From contig NZ_LR134338.1 in assembly GCF_900637055.1 (NCBI RefSeq), positions 487,001-551,000 of the forward strand: a DNA stretch of 64,000 bases, written 5' to 3'. Each line of letters begins with the position of its first letter. The first letter of the stretch is position 1. Below the pieces are notes generated by a model, which saw only the letters and a program-made list of their open reading frames with translations, did not search any database and was not told the origin of the DNA. Below are positions 1 to 9,614 of this stretch, in pieces. Source of the DNA: Brevibacillus brevis (GTDB lineage Bacteria; Bacillota; Bacilli; Brevibacillales; Brevibacillaceae). Position numbers and translations under genes: made by a program.

Positions 1-957
1 CGCTGGGAACGCGTAGAGAAGGCGTATCGTGCCATGGTGTACGCAGATGCTCCGGCTTATCGTGATCCGGTTCAAGCGGTAAAGGAATCCTACGAAAAGT
101 CCATTATGGATGAGTTCGTCATGCCAACCGTGATTCTCGACGAGGCAGGAAAACCAGTGACGACCGTTCAAAGCGGCGATTCGATTATTTTTTATAATTT
201 CCGCCCAGATCGTGCGATTCAAATGTCGCAGGCATTCACGAATGAAGATTTCCGTGGCTTTGACCGCGGAGATGAGCGCCCACGCGATCTGCATTTTGTG
301 TGCCTGACGCATTTTTCCGAGACGGTTGACGGGTATGTCGCTTACAAGCCTTCCAATCTGGATAACACGTTGGGAGAGGTGCTTTCCCAGCACGGTTTGA
401 AGCAGCTGCGCATTGCCGAGACGGAGAAATACCCGCACGTGACATTCTTCTTCAGCGGCGGGCGTGAAAAGGAGTTTCCAGGTGAGAAGCGTATCTTGAT
501 TCCTTCGCCAAAAGTAGCGACGTACGATTTGCAGCCGGAGATGAGTGCACCAGAGCTGACAGACGCTGTTGTCGCTGAGATCGAGGCAGATAATTTTGAT
601 GCGATCATCCTGAACTTCGCCAACTGCGACATGGTGGGTCATTCCGGCATGATGGAGCCAACCATCAAAGCAGTCGAGACAGTCGATGCATGCTTGGGCA
701 GAGTAGTCGATGCAATCGTAGCAAAAGGCGGCGTAGCCGTCATCACGGCTGACCACGGCAACGCGGATCTGATGCTGGATGAAGCGGGACGTCCGATTAC
801 TTCACATAGTACGTATCCGGTGCCTGTAATCGTGACCAAAGACGGAGCTGCTCTGCGCGAAGACGGTATTTTGGCCGACTTGTCGCCAACGCTTTTGGAG
901 CTTTTGGGGGTAGCGCAACCAGTTGAAATGACAGGTAAATCGTTACTTGCAAAATAG
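1..957 (+). CDS. gpmI: 2,3-bisphosphoglycerate-independent phosphoglycerate mutase, C-terminal part
   Basis: Interconverts 3- and 2-phosphoglycerate in cytosolic glycolysis using Mn2+. The reading frame is open from base 1 ([12 protein letters not shown]...), so the gene starts upstream of the window and about 318 residues are seen. The catalytic-serine half is missing, but the second metal-site segments are present: [11 protein letters not shown] and ITADHGNAD, followed by the SHSTYPVP segment typical of the alkaline-phosphatase-like fold. It ends with TAG 86 bases before enolase, in the usual Firmicute order gpmI-eno, so the two are probably co-transcribed. Identification is secure; only the N-terminus is lacking. 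Confidence 0.97.
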   Translation, partial: RWERVEKAYRAMVYADAPAYRDPVQAVKESYEKSIMDEFVMPTVILDEAGKPVTTVQSGDSIIFYNFRPDRAIQMSQAFTNEDFRGFDRGDERPRDLHFVCLTHFSETVDGYVAYKPSNLDNTLGEVLSQHGLKQLRIAETEKYPHVTFFFSGGREKEFPGEKRILIPSPKVATYDLQPEMSAPELTDAVVAEIEADNFDAIILNFANCDMVGHSGMMEPTIKAVETVDACLGRVVDAIVAKGGVAVITADHGNADLMLDEAGRPITSHSTYPVPVIVTKDGAALREDGILADLSPTLLELLGVAQPVEMTGKSLLAK

Positions 958-1012
958 GCTTCACTGGGACACACTGTAAGGGTAGCTTGGCGTTTATCGA
1001 AATAGAGTGTAA

Positions 1013-2329
<1,317 letters not shown>

Positions 2330-2353
2330 GCTTGCATGATTGCTAGATAGAGC

Positions 2354-2402
2354 GCGGCAGTCCAGGACGAAAAAAAGTCCGGGACTGCCGCTGTTCTTTT
2401 TG
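2354..2402 (+). terminator. Rho-independent terminator after eno
   Basis: A long stem (GCGGCAGTCC pairing with GGACTGCCGC, extended inward by GGAC/GTCC) closes an A-rich loop and is followed by a T-rich tail at about 2392-2402. It ends the gpmI-eno transcript and insulates it from the converging dehydrogenase gene. Confidence 0.85.
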
Positions 2403-2407
2403 TAGGA

Positions 2408-3172
2408 TTAAAGAAACATGCCACCGGAAGCCTCGATTCGTTGCGCGTTCACCCAGCCCATTTCGTCGGTGCACAATGACGCGACAAGACCACCAATATC
2501 ATCAGCTCTCCCAACCCGGCCTAACGCTGTTTGCGAAGCAATAAAGTCTTGTATTTCCTGATTATCCCGTACTGCTCCTCCCCGAAAGTCCGTAGCAATC
2601 GCTCCCGGGGCGATCGTATTAACCCGGATGCCCCGTTTTCCCCATTCCTTTGCCATATATCTCGTCAATACTTCGACGGCGCCTTTCATGGCGGCGTATG
2701 CTCCATAGCCGTCAAGGGCAAACCGGGTCAATCCAGTCGAGACATTAATGATTCGTCCATCATCAGAAATACGGGGCAATAATTTCTGTGTTAAGAAAAA
2801 TACACCTTTGAGGTGCACGTTTACCAAACTGTCAAACTGTTCCTCAGTGGTAGCTGAAAGCGGAGCGTTCACTCCGAAACCAGCATTGTTAATCAGAACA
2901 TCGAAATGCTCCGTATGCCATTTTTCTTTCAGTACATCGGCAAGGCGGGATGCGAACCCTTCGAAAGTGGATACGCCACCCGCATCAAGTTGCAGGGTAG
3001 CAGCTTTTTGACCATTCTCCTCAATTTCTTTGATTACCAACTCCGCTTCTTCCTTGCGAGAATGATACGTCAGGATGACATCAAATCCTTTTCGAGATAG
3101 TGCGATAGCTGAATTTCGCCCTAGCCCGCGACTACCACCCGTTACCAGCGCGATCTTTTGTGTTTTTTTCAT
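2408..3172 (-). CDS. Short-chain dehydrogenase/reductase (SDR)
   Basis: A 254-residue classical SDR, a cytosolic NAD(P)-dependent oxidoreductase of unknown substrate. Seen in order: the cofactor-binding TGGSRGLGRNS near residue 11, the NNAGF motif, INVSTG carrying the catalytic Ser, YGAYAAMK carrying the Tyr-x-x-x-Lys pair, and the PGAIATDF segment. The ATG at 3172 is preceded by AAAGGGGA. It is transcribed divergently from a MerR-family gene with 112 bases between starts, suggesting that regulator controls it. The closest textbook relatives are FabG-like reductases, but the C-terminus and context do not fix a pathway. Confidence 0.9.
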   Translation of the reverse strand: MKKTQKIALVTGGSRGLGRNSAIALSRKGFDVILTYHSRKEEAELVIKEIEENGQKAATLQLDAGGVSTFEGFASRLADVLKEKWHTEHFDVLINNAGFGVNAPLSATTEEQFDSLVNVHLKGVFFLTQKLLPRISDDGRIINVSTGLTRFALDGYGAYAAMKGAVEVLTRYMAKEWGKRGIRVNTIAPGAIATDFRGGAVRDNQEIQDFIASQTALGRVGRADDIGGLVASLCTDEMGWVNAQRIEASGGMFL

Positions 3173-3248
3173 AGCGATTTATCCCCTTTACGTTATGGTT
3201 GGACCACTTGAATGGTTGTAAACATGTGATCTATAGTGAGCATAAAGG

Positions 3249-3264
3249 TTAAAGTTTACTTTAA
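3249..3264. promoter_or_regulatory. Palindromic candidate operator for the MerR-family regulator
   Basis: TTAAAG, four bases, CTTTAA is a perfect inverted repeat located between the divergent SDR and merR-type genes, 20 bases ahead of the merR-type start. MerR proteins bind such symmetric sites inside promoters. That this is their operator is inference from position and symmetry. Confidence 0.5.
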
Positions 3265-3284
3265 GTCAAGGGGGAGTAAAAAGT

Positions 3285-3695
3285 ATGTTTTACACGATTA
3301 AGCAGGTGGCTGACCGATTCGGCCTACCCGCTCATACATTGCGTTACTATGACAAAGAAGGCCTGCTACCCTTTGTCTCAAGAGACAAAAACGGCAACCA
3401 TCTCTTTAGCGAATTGGATCTCAATTGGATAGCCTTAATCTGCTGCCTCAAAAATACCGGCATGCCCATTAAAGAAATCAAAGAATATAGTGATTGGTGT
3501 AAGCAAGGCAGCCAAAAGCTAGAGGAGAGAAAAGCCCTCCTTATCGCTCATCGTGAACAAGTGGAAAAGCAAATCGAGGAATTCCAGAAAAACCTTGCGC
3601 TCATTGATGCGAAGATAGCAACCTACGAAGATCCCGAATTGGTCAAAAAAATGGACGAGCGAGCGACATTGGCTTTGCGGCAACCTGCCCATTAG
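3285..3695 (+). CDS. MerR family transcriptional regulator
   Basis: 136 residues. The N-terminal winged helix-turn-helix is clear: MFYTIKQVADRFGLPAHTLR, then YYDKEGLLPF, the standard MerR opening. A C-terminal helical stretch (about residues 75-125) should form the antiparallel dimer coiled coil. No cysteine cluster of metal sensors is present; it resembles the AdhR/YfmP-like members that respond to electrophiles or small organics, though the effector cannot be read from sequence. AGGGGGAG at 3269-3276 supports the ATG at 3285. Divergent from the SDR gene, its likely target. Confidence 0.92.
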   Translation: MFYTIKQVADRFGLPAHTLRYYDKEGLLPFVSRDKNGNHLFSELDLNWIALICCLKNTGMPIKEIKEYSDWCKQGSQKLEERKALLIAHREQVEKQIEEFQKNLALIDAKIATYEDPELVKKMDERATLALRQPAH

Positions 3696-3721
3696 CTTCA
3701 TGAAGGACGTTTTTGCATACG

Positions 3722-3761
3722 AAAAAAGACTGCCCATACTATTCGATGGACAGTCTTTTTG
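3722..3761. terminator. Bidirectional terminator
   Basis: AAAAAGACTG...CAGTCTTTTT with additional CCAT/ATGG pairing forms a hairpin flanked by A and T runs. It lies between the converging merR-type gene (+) and the siderophore ATPase gene (-), and can serve both. Confidence 0.8.
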
Positions 3762-3772
3762 TTGTTTGGTGC

Positions 3773-4600
3773 TTAGGACATGGCGAATGCTTTTGGTTCA
3801 GCCTGCACAGTGCTCAGACGGCTTTTGCTGTATGGGATACACATAGGAGTCCCATACAACGGGTCTTGCGTAATTTGGCAATCCATATCGAAAACCGTAC
3901 GGACAAGGTCTGTCGTCAGTACTTCGTTCGGAGCCCCTTCTGCCACTACGGTCTGATTGTGAACGGCAACGATATGATGGGCATAGCGGCAAGCGAGATT
4001 CAAATCGTGGAGAACCATGACGATGGTGCGCTGTTCCGTTTGATTCAGTTCAAACAACAGGTCCAAAATTTCAATCTGATGTGACATATCCAAATAAGTC
4101 GTAGGCTCATCCAGCAAAATCGTTTCGGTACCTTGGGCCAGTGTCATCGCAATCCAGGCGCGCTGACGTTGGCCGCCAGAGAGACTGTCGACGGCACGGT
4201 TAGCCATATCCGTGAGTTGAGTAGCTGCCAATGCTTTGTTGACCATCTGCTCGTCTTCTTCTGACCATTGCTGTAGCCAGTTTTGATAGGGATAGCGTCC
4301 TTGTTTGACCAATTGCAGAATCGTCAATCCTTCTGGTGCAGATGGGCCTTGAGGCAGGATAGCAAGGCGTTTGGCTACCTCTTTGGTAGAGCGTTTCGCG
4401 ATCGATTCACCTTCAAGCAGGATGGCGCCTTCCTTTGGTTTGAGTAAACGTGCCAGAGAGCGCAGCAATGTCGATTTGCCACTGCCATTACTGCCAATGA
4501 AAACCGTGATTTTTCCACGTGGGATATTTAAATCTAACGCTTCAATGATATTGCGTTCTCCGTACGATAACGTAAGCCGTTGGGTTTCCAAAGCTTGCAT
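3773..4600 (-). CDS. Iron-siderophore ABC transporter ATP-binding protein (FecE/FhuC/YusV type)
   Basis: 275-residue ATPase that powers siderophore import at the inner face of the membrane. Walker A is GSNGSGKST (about residues 36-44), the signature is LSGGQRQRAWIAMTLAQ, Walker B with catalytic Glu is TILLDEPTTYLD, and the switch His is in VLHDLNLA. The ATG at 4600 follows AAAGGAG with good spacing. It lies on the same strand as two FecCD permeases but 494 bases downstream of the nearer one, a gap with two inverted repeats. It probably serves these permeases, and may also serve others, as YusV does in Bacillus subtilis. Confidence 0.93.
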   Translation of the reverse strand: MQALETQRLTLSYGERNIIEALDLNIPRGKITVFIGSNGSGKSTLLRSLARLLKPKEGAILLEGESIAKRSTKEVAKRLAILPQGPSAPEGLTILQLVKQGRYPYQNWLQQWSEEDEQMVNKALAATQLTDMANRAVDSLSGGQRQRAWIAMTLAQGTETILLDEPTTYLDMSHQIEILDLLFELNQTEQRTIVMVLHDLNLACRYAHHIVAVHNQTVVAEGAPNEVLTTDLVRTVFDMDCQITQDPLYGTPMCIPYSKSRLSTVQAEPKAFAMS

Positions 4601-4669
4601 ATGGTCTTGACTCCTTTCAACGTATAGGAAGTTAAAAAATATTTTCAGGGCCGCATGTGGCTGTGGTGG

Positions 4670-4793
4670 GAGAAGAATATTTCCAGTCTAGGCTCCAGGC
4701 TACGTCCCACTGGAAGGCGTGCACTGTCCGCTCCGAAGGGATTCGCGGGGAAACGCAAAAGTGGTAGTCGCTACGTCTGGAAATATTCTTCTC
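4670..4793. repeat. 124-base element bounded by a perfect 17-base inverted repeat
   Basis: GAGAAGAATATTTCCAG at 4670-4686 is the exact reverse complement of 4777-4793. The 90 bases inside also have partial symmetry (ggctacgtcccac on the left against gtggtagtcgctacgt on the right). It lies in the gap between the permease and ATPase genes, encodes no convincing protein and has no T-run. Candidates are a MITE-like or REP-like repeat, or a structured mRNA spacer; copy number elsewhere in the genome would decide. Confidence 0.6.
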
Positions 4794-4861
4794 TGTCGTA
4801 ACTGACGGCGTTCTTCAATCTTTTCAATCTTTAAAAACATGGATAACATGGCAAGCTTGTA

Positions 4862-5065
4862 GAGGAAACAGGAGAAATAAGCGAAGATCTTTGGGACGCC
4901 GACCGAGACGCAATGAAAAAAAGAGAAACGCGCTTTTAGCGTCCACCTCTGTGACACAACGTGAAATGGCTACTTTGGACGCGGGTTTCGCTTTTTTTCA
5001 TGGAGTCGGGCAGTCCATCCCACAGCGGGTAGCCCAAGAAGCTGAGCGTTTTCTCCTGTTTCCTC
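4862..5065. repeat. Long imperfect inverted repeat (two arms of about 85 bases)
   Basis: GAGGAAACAGGAGAAA at 4862-4877 is the exact reverse complement of 5050-5065. Further inside, 4913-4932 (ATGAAAAAAAGAGAAAC...) matches the reverse complement of 4983-5002 with few changes, and GCGTCC at 4940-4945 pairs with GGACGC at 4978-4983. In RNA this would be a hairpin of about 200 bases. Together with the neighbouring inverted repeat it fills the gap before the ATPase gene. No other gene is seen in 4601-5094. Confidence 0.6.
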
Positions 5066-5094
5066 CCCACCACCACAGCGGGACAAAGTTTTTC

Positions 5095-6132
5095 CTAACG
5101 ATTTCGGTTTTTGTACAGCAAGTAGATGAAAAACGGAGCGCCGATGGCGGAGGTGAATACCCCTACAGGCACTTCGATTGGTGAAAAAGCCATGCGTGCA
5201 ATCAAATCCGCAAGCAATACGATAATGGCGCCCAAGAAAGCCGAGAGTGTCATGGTACCGCCAAAGGACGGACCAATCAGTTGCTTGGCAATGTGTGGGG
5301 CCAGCAAAGCGACAAAGCTGATATCTCCTCCAACAGAGACAGCTGTTCCCGTCAAAGCCGCGCAAATCATGAGCAGGAGAAAGCGATCCAATTGCAAGGA
5401 ACTGCCGAGACTCGTCGCCAGATCATCGCCGAGCTGCTGAATGTTCACGCGTCTAGCAAGGAAGCCAGCTGCGAGAATCAGTCCGACAACCCAAGGCAAA
5501 ATCATGAATACGTCATTCCAGGCAACGCCGTAGATGCTTCCTGTCAGCCAGAGCAATGCCTTATTTTGCAGCAAAAACGGACTGAACATGATCAGCATGG
5601 TGACGATGGCACCCGCTGCGATTTTGATTCCAACACCGATCATGACGAGACGAAGCGGCGTGACGCCTTTTTTCCAAGAGAGGGCGTACAGCAGGAATGT
5701 CGTCAATGTTGCTCCCAAAAAAGCAATGGGAGGAAGCCACTGGATGCTCGCTGTTTCAAATAAGATCAAGAAGCCGACTGCAAAAACAGATGCTCCACCT
5801 GACACCCCAAGAATATCCGGGGAAGCCAGCGGATTGCGGACGAGGCCCTGCATGATGGCACCAGCAACGGCGAGTGCGGCACCTACGAGAATAGCAATGA
5901 CGATGCGCGGCAGGCGAAATTGCTCCACTATCAAAGCATTCTCTTCTGAACCGATTCCCAACAAAACTTTTACCACATCGAGCGGGGCGATTTTCATTTC
6001 ACCCATTCCGAGACTGACAACCGCCACTGCTACGACAATAAGCAAGGCGAGTAGCGAAAACCAGATCGTCTTTTTATGTAGCTGAAACGATGAAAAGCGC
6101 TTGCCGATGCGAAGAGACAGGTAGTCTTTCAT
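5095..6132 (-). CDS. Iron-siderophore ABC transporter permease, FecCD family
   Basis: 345 residues, very hydrophobic, with about ten transmembrane helices as in BtuC/FhuB-type permeases. Family landmarks include LPRIVIAILVGAALAVAGAI, NPLASPDILGVSGGAS, and the ATPase-contacting segment AIGAPFFIYLLYKNRNR at the C-terminus. Its ATG overlaps the stop of the upstream permease in TAATG, indicating translational coupling. The two permeases form the heterodimeric channel for the lipoprotein encoded divergently. The cargo is likely a hydroxamate or carboxylate siderophore such as YfiZ-YfhA handles in B. subtilis, but this is not readable from sequence. Confidence 0.94.
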   Translation of the reverse strand: MKDYLSLRIGKRFSSFQLHKKTIWFSLLALLIVVAVAVVSLGMGEMKIAPLDVVKVLLGIGSEENALIVEQFRLPRIVIAILVGAALAVAGAIMQGLVRNPLASPDILGVSGGASVFAVGFLILFETASIQWLPPIAFLGATLTTFLLYALSWKKGVTPLRLVMIGVGIKIAAGAIVTMLIMFSPFLLQNKALLWLTGSIYGVAWNDVFMILPWVVGLILAAGFLARRVNIQQLGDDLATSLGSSLQLDRFLLLMICAALTGTAVSVGGDISFVALLAPHIAKQLIGPSFGGTMTLSAFLGAIIVLLADLIARMAFSPIEVPVGVFTSAIGAPFFIYLLYKNRNR

Positions 6133-7139
6133 TATTTATCCAGCCCCTTGTGTGCGACATAGATGAAGAACGGAATCCCGATCAGGGCTGTCATTACTCC
6201 AATAGGAACTTCAGCAGGCATTGCGATATAGCGAGCGCCGATGTCTGCTAACAGCAGCAGGATGGAACCAAGCAGACCGCTGTACAAAAGCACCCAGCGA
6301 GTATCGATTCCGACGAGATAGCGGGCCAGATGCGGAGTGACCAATCCGACAAAACCAATAGGTCCAGCAACAGCAACCGCGCAACCGGATAAGAGAACAA
6401 TGACGATTCCAACACTGAATTTGACCAATAATGTGCGTTGTCCGAGACCTTTTGCTACGTCATCACCCATCAACAACGTTTGAATCGGACGTGCGAGGAC
6501 AAAAGCAGCGATCCAGGCGATGATCATATAAGGAAAGACAGTGGCTAAATACTCCAGCTTTCTGCCTCCGACTGACCCTGCCAGCCAGAAAAGCACTTCG
6601 TCCATGGCCTTTTCATTAAGAACCATCATGCCGTGTCGGATCGAGGAAGCCAAAGCGGTGATCGCTGCACCCGCTAGAACCAGCTTCACAGGCGAAAGCC
6701 CATCTCTGCCGAACGAACCGAGCAAGTAGACGATCAAACCTGCTACAGCGGCTCCTAAAAAGGAAATCCACGTAAACTGGGTCAAGGAGCTGATCCCAAC
6801 GAATGTAACGGCGAACACAACAAAAAGAGAAGCACCTGCATTAAGACCGAACAGTTCAACGTCTGCAACAGGGTTTCTCGTCAAGGATTGGAGCAGAGTT
6901 CCGGCCAAGCCGAGGCAGAAACCGACCGTAAGCGCATTGAGCACACGCGGTACTCGCACTTCTTTAATGACGATGTGTTCATTGGAACCGTTGAAATTCG
7001 TATAGGCATCAATCGCAGTTTGCCAACTCGTGTCAATGACGCCAAAGATGAGGCTGGCATAACTGAGGTAAGTCAAGAGGAGAAGGGCGAATGCCACTCC
7101 CAGAATTTTACGAAAGTTGCTAGCTAAAAAAGAATTCAT
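6132..7139 (-). CDS. Iron-siderophore ABC transporter permease, FecCD family
   Basis: 335 residues, the first gene of the - strand transport operon. Multi-spanning, with the FecCD landmarks VPRVLNALTVGFCLGLAGTL, NPVADVELFGLNAGAS and a C-terminal coupling region ALIGIPFFIYVAHKG. An AAGGATG ribosome site precedes the ATG at 7139. It shares the divergent iron-regulated control region (7140-7321) with the substrate-binding lipoprotein, so both halves of the importer should be repressed together when iron is plentiful. Confidence 0.94.
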   Translation of the reverse strand: MNSFLASNFRKILGVAFALLLLTYLSYASLIFGVIDTSWQTAIDAYTNFNGSNEHIVIKEVRVPRVLNALTVGFCLGLAGTLLQSLTRNPVADVELFGLNAGASLFVVFAVTFVGISSLTQFTWISFLGAAVAGLIVYLLGSFGRDGLSPVKLVLAGAAITALASSIRHGMMVLNEKAMDEVLFWLAGSVGGRKLEYLATVFPYMIIAWIAAFVLARPIQTLLMGDDVAKGLGQRTLLVKFSVGIVIVLLSGCAVAVAGPIGFVGLVTPHLARYLVGIDTRWVLLYSGLLGSILLLLADIGARYIAMPAEVPIGVMTALIGIPFFIYVAHKGLDK

Positions 7140-7178
7140 GATGGCTACATCCTTATTTCTTAGATGGTTTCATAGTTA

Positions 7179-7207
7179 AGTGTAGAGCTACATAAAGGAA
7201 GTGTCAA
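7179..7207 (-). promoter_or_regulatory. Sigma-A-type promoter for the permease operon
   Basis: On the - strand a perfect -35 TTGACA (7207-7202) is followed after 17 bases by TACACT (7184-7179), 40 bases ahead of the first permease start. A Fur-like box lies directly upstream. Confidence 0.6.
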
Positions 7208-7213
7208 TGACGT

Positions 7214-7228
7214 TGATAGTCATTATCA
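7214..7228. promoter_or_regulatory. Fur box
   Basis: TGATAGTCATTATCA matches the 7-1-7 Fur consensus TGATAATNATTATCA at all but one informative position. It sits between the divergent siderophore-lipoprotein and permease genes, so iron-loaded Fur can repress both. Confidence 0.85.
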
Positions 7229-7277
7229 TTTTATGATTGACTTTTGACAAGCAGGGGAGTAGGATAGACTCTGTCAT

Positions 7278-7292
7278 TGATATGCATTCTCA
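7278..7292. promoter_or_regulatory. Second, weaker Fur-like box
   Basis: TGATATGCATTCTCA keeps both outer half-site ends of the 7-1-7 consensus with about three mismatches. It lies between the likely promoter and the start of the lipoprotein gene. Inference only. Confidence 0.5.
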
Positions 7293-7321
7293 TTATAGAA
7301 AAGGGAAGGGGTCCTTTCATC

Positions 7322-8332
7322 ATGTTTTCTCGTACATATCGGACCGCAGGCGGTAAAGCTTTCTTTGCTGTCTTAATGGCGCTCTTGCTGGTTGTTACTG
7401 GTTGTGGTGCTCCGCAAGCAAGCGAACAAAAGCCGGCAGAACAAAAGCCTGCTGATCAAGCAACTGGCAATTCCGACGGTTCCGGCCAAAGCTACACAGT
7501 GAAACACGCGATGGGCGAAACAACCATCAAAGGAACACCAGAACGCATCGTCATGTTGACCAACCAAGGTACTGAAACCTTGATGGCTCTCGGTGTGAAG
7601 CCAGTAGGGGCTGTAGGTTCGACCATTGATCCTACTCAATTCTACGATTTCACCAAGTCTTTCCTTGAGGGGACAAAATCCGTAGGTACAGAAGGTCAAC
7701 CTAACCTGGAAGCAATCGCGGCACTGAAGCCTGACTTGATTCTGGGTATGAAATTCCGTCATGAAAAAATTTATCAACAATTGACTGCAATTGCTCCAAC
7801 CGTATTCGTTGAAGAGCCACGCGGCGACTGGAAAGCAAACTTCTCCTTGTTCGCAGAAGCAGTAAACAAAAAGGCTGAGGGAGAAAAAGTCCTCGCTGAT
7901 TGGAACAAGCGCGTTGAAGACTTTAAAGCAAAAGCTGGCGACAAGCTAAACACACAAGTATCTGTTGTACGCTTTATGCCTGGTAAAGTTCGCATCTACT
8001 ATAAAGACACTTTCACTGGTGCTATCTTCAAAGACCTTGGCCTGGCTCGTCCAGCTTCCCAAGACAAAGACGAATTCGCAGCAGAAGTTACAAAAGAGCG
8101 CATTCCAGAAATGGACGGCGACATCATGTTCTACTTCACGTACGAAACAGGCAAAGGCGAGGCTTCCAAGCTGGAGCAAGAGTGGACAAATGATCCTCTC
8201 TGGAAAAACCTGAACGTCGTGAAAGCAGGCAAAGCAATTAAAGTGGATGACACCATCTGGAATACTTCCGGTGGCGTAATCGCAGCGAATAAAGTACTGG
8301 ATGAGCTGGAAGGCCACATCATCGGTAAATAA
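7322..8332 (+). CDS. Iron-siderophore ABC transporter substrate-binding lipoprotein
   Basis: 336 residues. The ATG at 7322 follows AAGGGAAGGGG at 7301-7311; an in-frame ATG at 7277 lies in the regulatory region and would spoil the signal peptide. Residues 1-28 are a lipoprotein signal peptide ending in the lipobox VVTGC, so Cys28 should be lipidated. The rest is a FepB/FhuD-type periplasmic-binding fold: ERIVMLTNQGTETLMALG and LEAIAALKPDLILG are typical of the first lobe. It captures a ferric siderophore at the cell surface for the divergent permeases. Resembles B. subtilis YfiY; ligand unknown. Confidence 0.94.
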   Translation: MFSRTYRTAGGKAFFAVLMALLLVVTGCGAPQASEQKPAEQKPADQATGNSDGSGQSYTVKHAMGETTIKGTPERIVMLTNQGTETLMALGVKPVGAVGSTIDPTQFYDFTKSFLEGTKSVGTEGQPNLEAIAALKPDLILGMKFRHEKIYQQLTAIAPTVFVEEPRGDWKANFSLFAEAVNKKAEGEKVLADWNKRVEDFKAKAGDKLNTQVSVVRFMPGKVRIYYKDTFTGAIFKDLGLARPASQDKDEFAAEVTKERIPEMDGDIMFYFTYETGKGEASKLEQEWTNDPLWKNLNVVKAGKAIKVDDTIWNTSGGVIAANKVLDELEGHIIGK

Positions 8333-8335
8333 TGA

Positions 8336-8369
8336 GAAAAGACGGGACTATTATGCTCCCGTCTTTTTT
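8336..8369 (+). terminator. Terminator after the siderophore-binding lipoprotein gene
   Basis: AAAAGACGGGA, short loop, TCCCGTCTTTTTT. The flanking A and T runs mean it can also serve the converging anti-sigma gene. Confidence 0.85.
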
Positions 8370-8375
8370 GTGTGG

Positions 8376-9614
8376 TTATCCCGCCATATTGTTGAATGTT
8401 CCTCGCGGGTAGTAAATGTTTACATGATCGATGTAGAGGCTGTTTGGATCATCGGTCATGATGCCTGAGAAAATGAATTTCAATTCATAATCAGGGGTTA
8501 CCTTGTAGGTGTAGATGGTTTGGCCGCCCGTGGTGGTTTTGCTAACTGGCTCCCCAAGTGTTTCACGCACCTCGGCAAGTGTGATTGCTTGCAGACGTGG
8601 GTCATAGGAACGAATATCAACGATCTGCATTCCTTTGTTAAAGGCGAAGACTAGATTGAGATCCCGGTACGTATTATATGTGATGCCATTGATGACAGAG
8701 ACGACATCCGGTTTGCCAAGTTGTTTTTCTGCTTCATCGAACACATCTTTTTCTACTCGATACTGACTGCCAAAGATTTGGCCTTTCCCGGCGAGATCAC
8801 GCACGCTTTGCAACATCTCGGCATTGTCCCCATACAGCATCAGATTTTTGTTTCCTTGTGGGTAATACAGATGGTATTCAACAAGAATCAGTTCTTCCTT
8901 GCCCGTGCTTTTTGTTCCTTGGAAGAGGAATTTCACCTGATAGTTGTTTGTGACATCATAGGTGTAAATCGTTTGATTGCCAAATTCGCTGATACGCCCC
9001 GGCTTTCCCCAGCTCTTTTCGACGGCAGACAGGCTGATTTGCTGCAAACGTGAATCTGTCCTGTGCATGTCTACGATCTGCATGCCTTTGTTGTAGCCAA
9101 ACACGACTTCTTTTTTCGGGTAGGCGGAGTAGATCAGTCCATTTGCTGTGTAGGTTTTCTCAGCTTTTCCCCAGCCCTTTTCCACTTCATCTACCGTTTT
9201 TTCCAGAACGAAAGGAAGGGAGATGACTCTGCCTTCTTTAGCATTTGAGCGAATTTGTGACAATAGCTCCTCTGACTGCGGAGCAGGTTGTGTTGTTACG
9301 CTGTTGTTCGGACTCGGTCCCGGAGAAGCGGTAGGAGAGCCAGGAGCGATAGGCGCAACGGTGTCTGGCAATGTGCTCTGTTGTTGGTTCGTAAGGAGTG
9401 AGGCTCCCAGCCAGACGGTCACAGCGAGTACGGAGCAGAGGGCCAATCCCTTGCCAAGCGCAGAGAAACCACGAAAAGAAGTAGTCCCTCCATTTTTGCT
9501 CACATTTGTTTGGCGAATAGCAGAAACGATCTCTTGCTTTTTTTCTCCGCTCATTTTCATATCCGGCATCCCTTTCAATTTCGCTAGTAAGTCATGGTCT
9601 GAATTAGATCGCAT
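8376..9614 (-). CDS. Membrane anti-sigma factor with two DUF4309-like domains
   Basis: 412 residues from the ATG at 9614 (MRSNSDHDLLAKL); an in-frame TTG two codons earlier is less well placed relative to AGGAG. The gene overlaps the sigma-factor gene by 11 bases. Order: cytosolic N-terminal segment (about 1-50) expected to bind sigma, one transmembrane helix (GLALCSVLAVTVWLGASLL), a Pro/Ser/Thr linker, then two copies of an about 115-residue extracytoplasmic domain, each with a GKG/AKEG opening, a YNKGMQIVD or FNKGMQIVD core and a TIYTY segment. This repeat resembles DUF4309 (YjgB-like). It should hold the partner sigma factor inactive until an envelope signal; the signal is unknown. Confidence 0.75.
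   Translation of the reverse strand: MRSNSDHDLLAKLKGMPDMKMSGEKKQEIVSAIRQTNVSKNGGTTSFRGFSALGKGLALCSVLAVTVWLGASLLTNQQQSTLPDTVAPIAPGSPTASPGPSPNNSVTTQPAPQSEELLSQIRSNAKEGRVISLPFVLEKTVDEVEKGWGKAEKTYTANGLIYSAYPKKEVVFGYNKGMQIVDMHRTDSRLQQISLSAVEKSWGKPGRISEFGNQTIYTYDVTNNYQVKFLFQGTKSTGKEELILVEYHLYYPQGNKNLMLYGDNAEMLQSVRDLAGKGQIFGSQYRVEKDVFDEAEKQLGKPDVVSVINGITYNTYRDLNLVFAFNKGMQIVDIRSYDPRLQAITLAEVRETLGEPVSKTTTGGQTIYTYKVTPDYELKFIFSGIMTDDPNSLYIDHVNIYYPRGTFNNMAG

Noticed and set aside
4970..5365. 131-residue - strand frame overlapping the permease end and the repeat gap
   Set aside because: Most of it overlaps the permease gene in another frame and the rest is inverted-repeat DNA; no start site.
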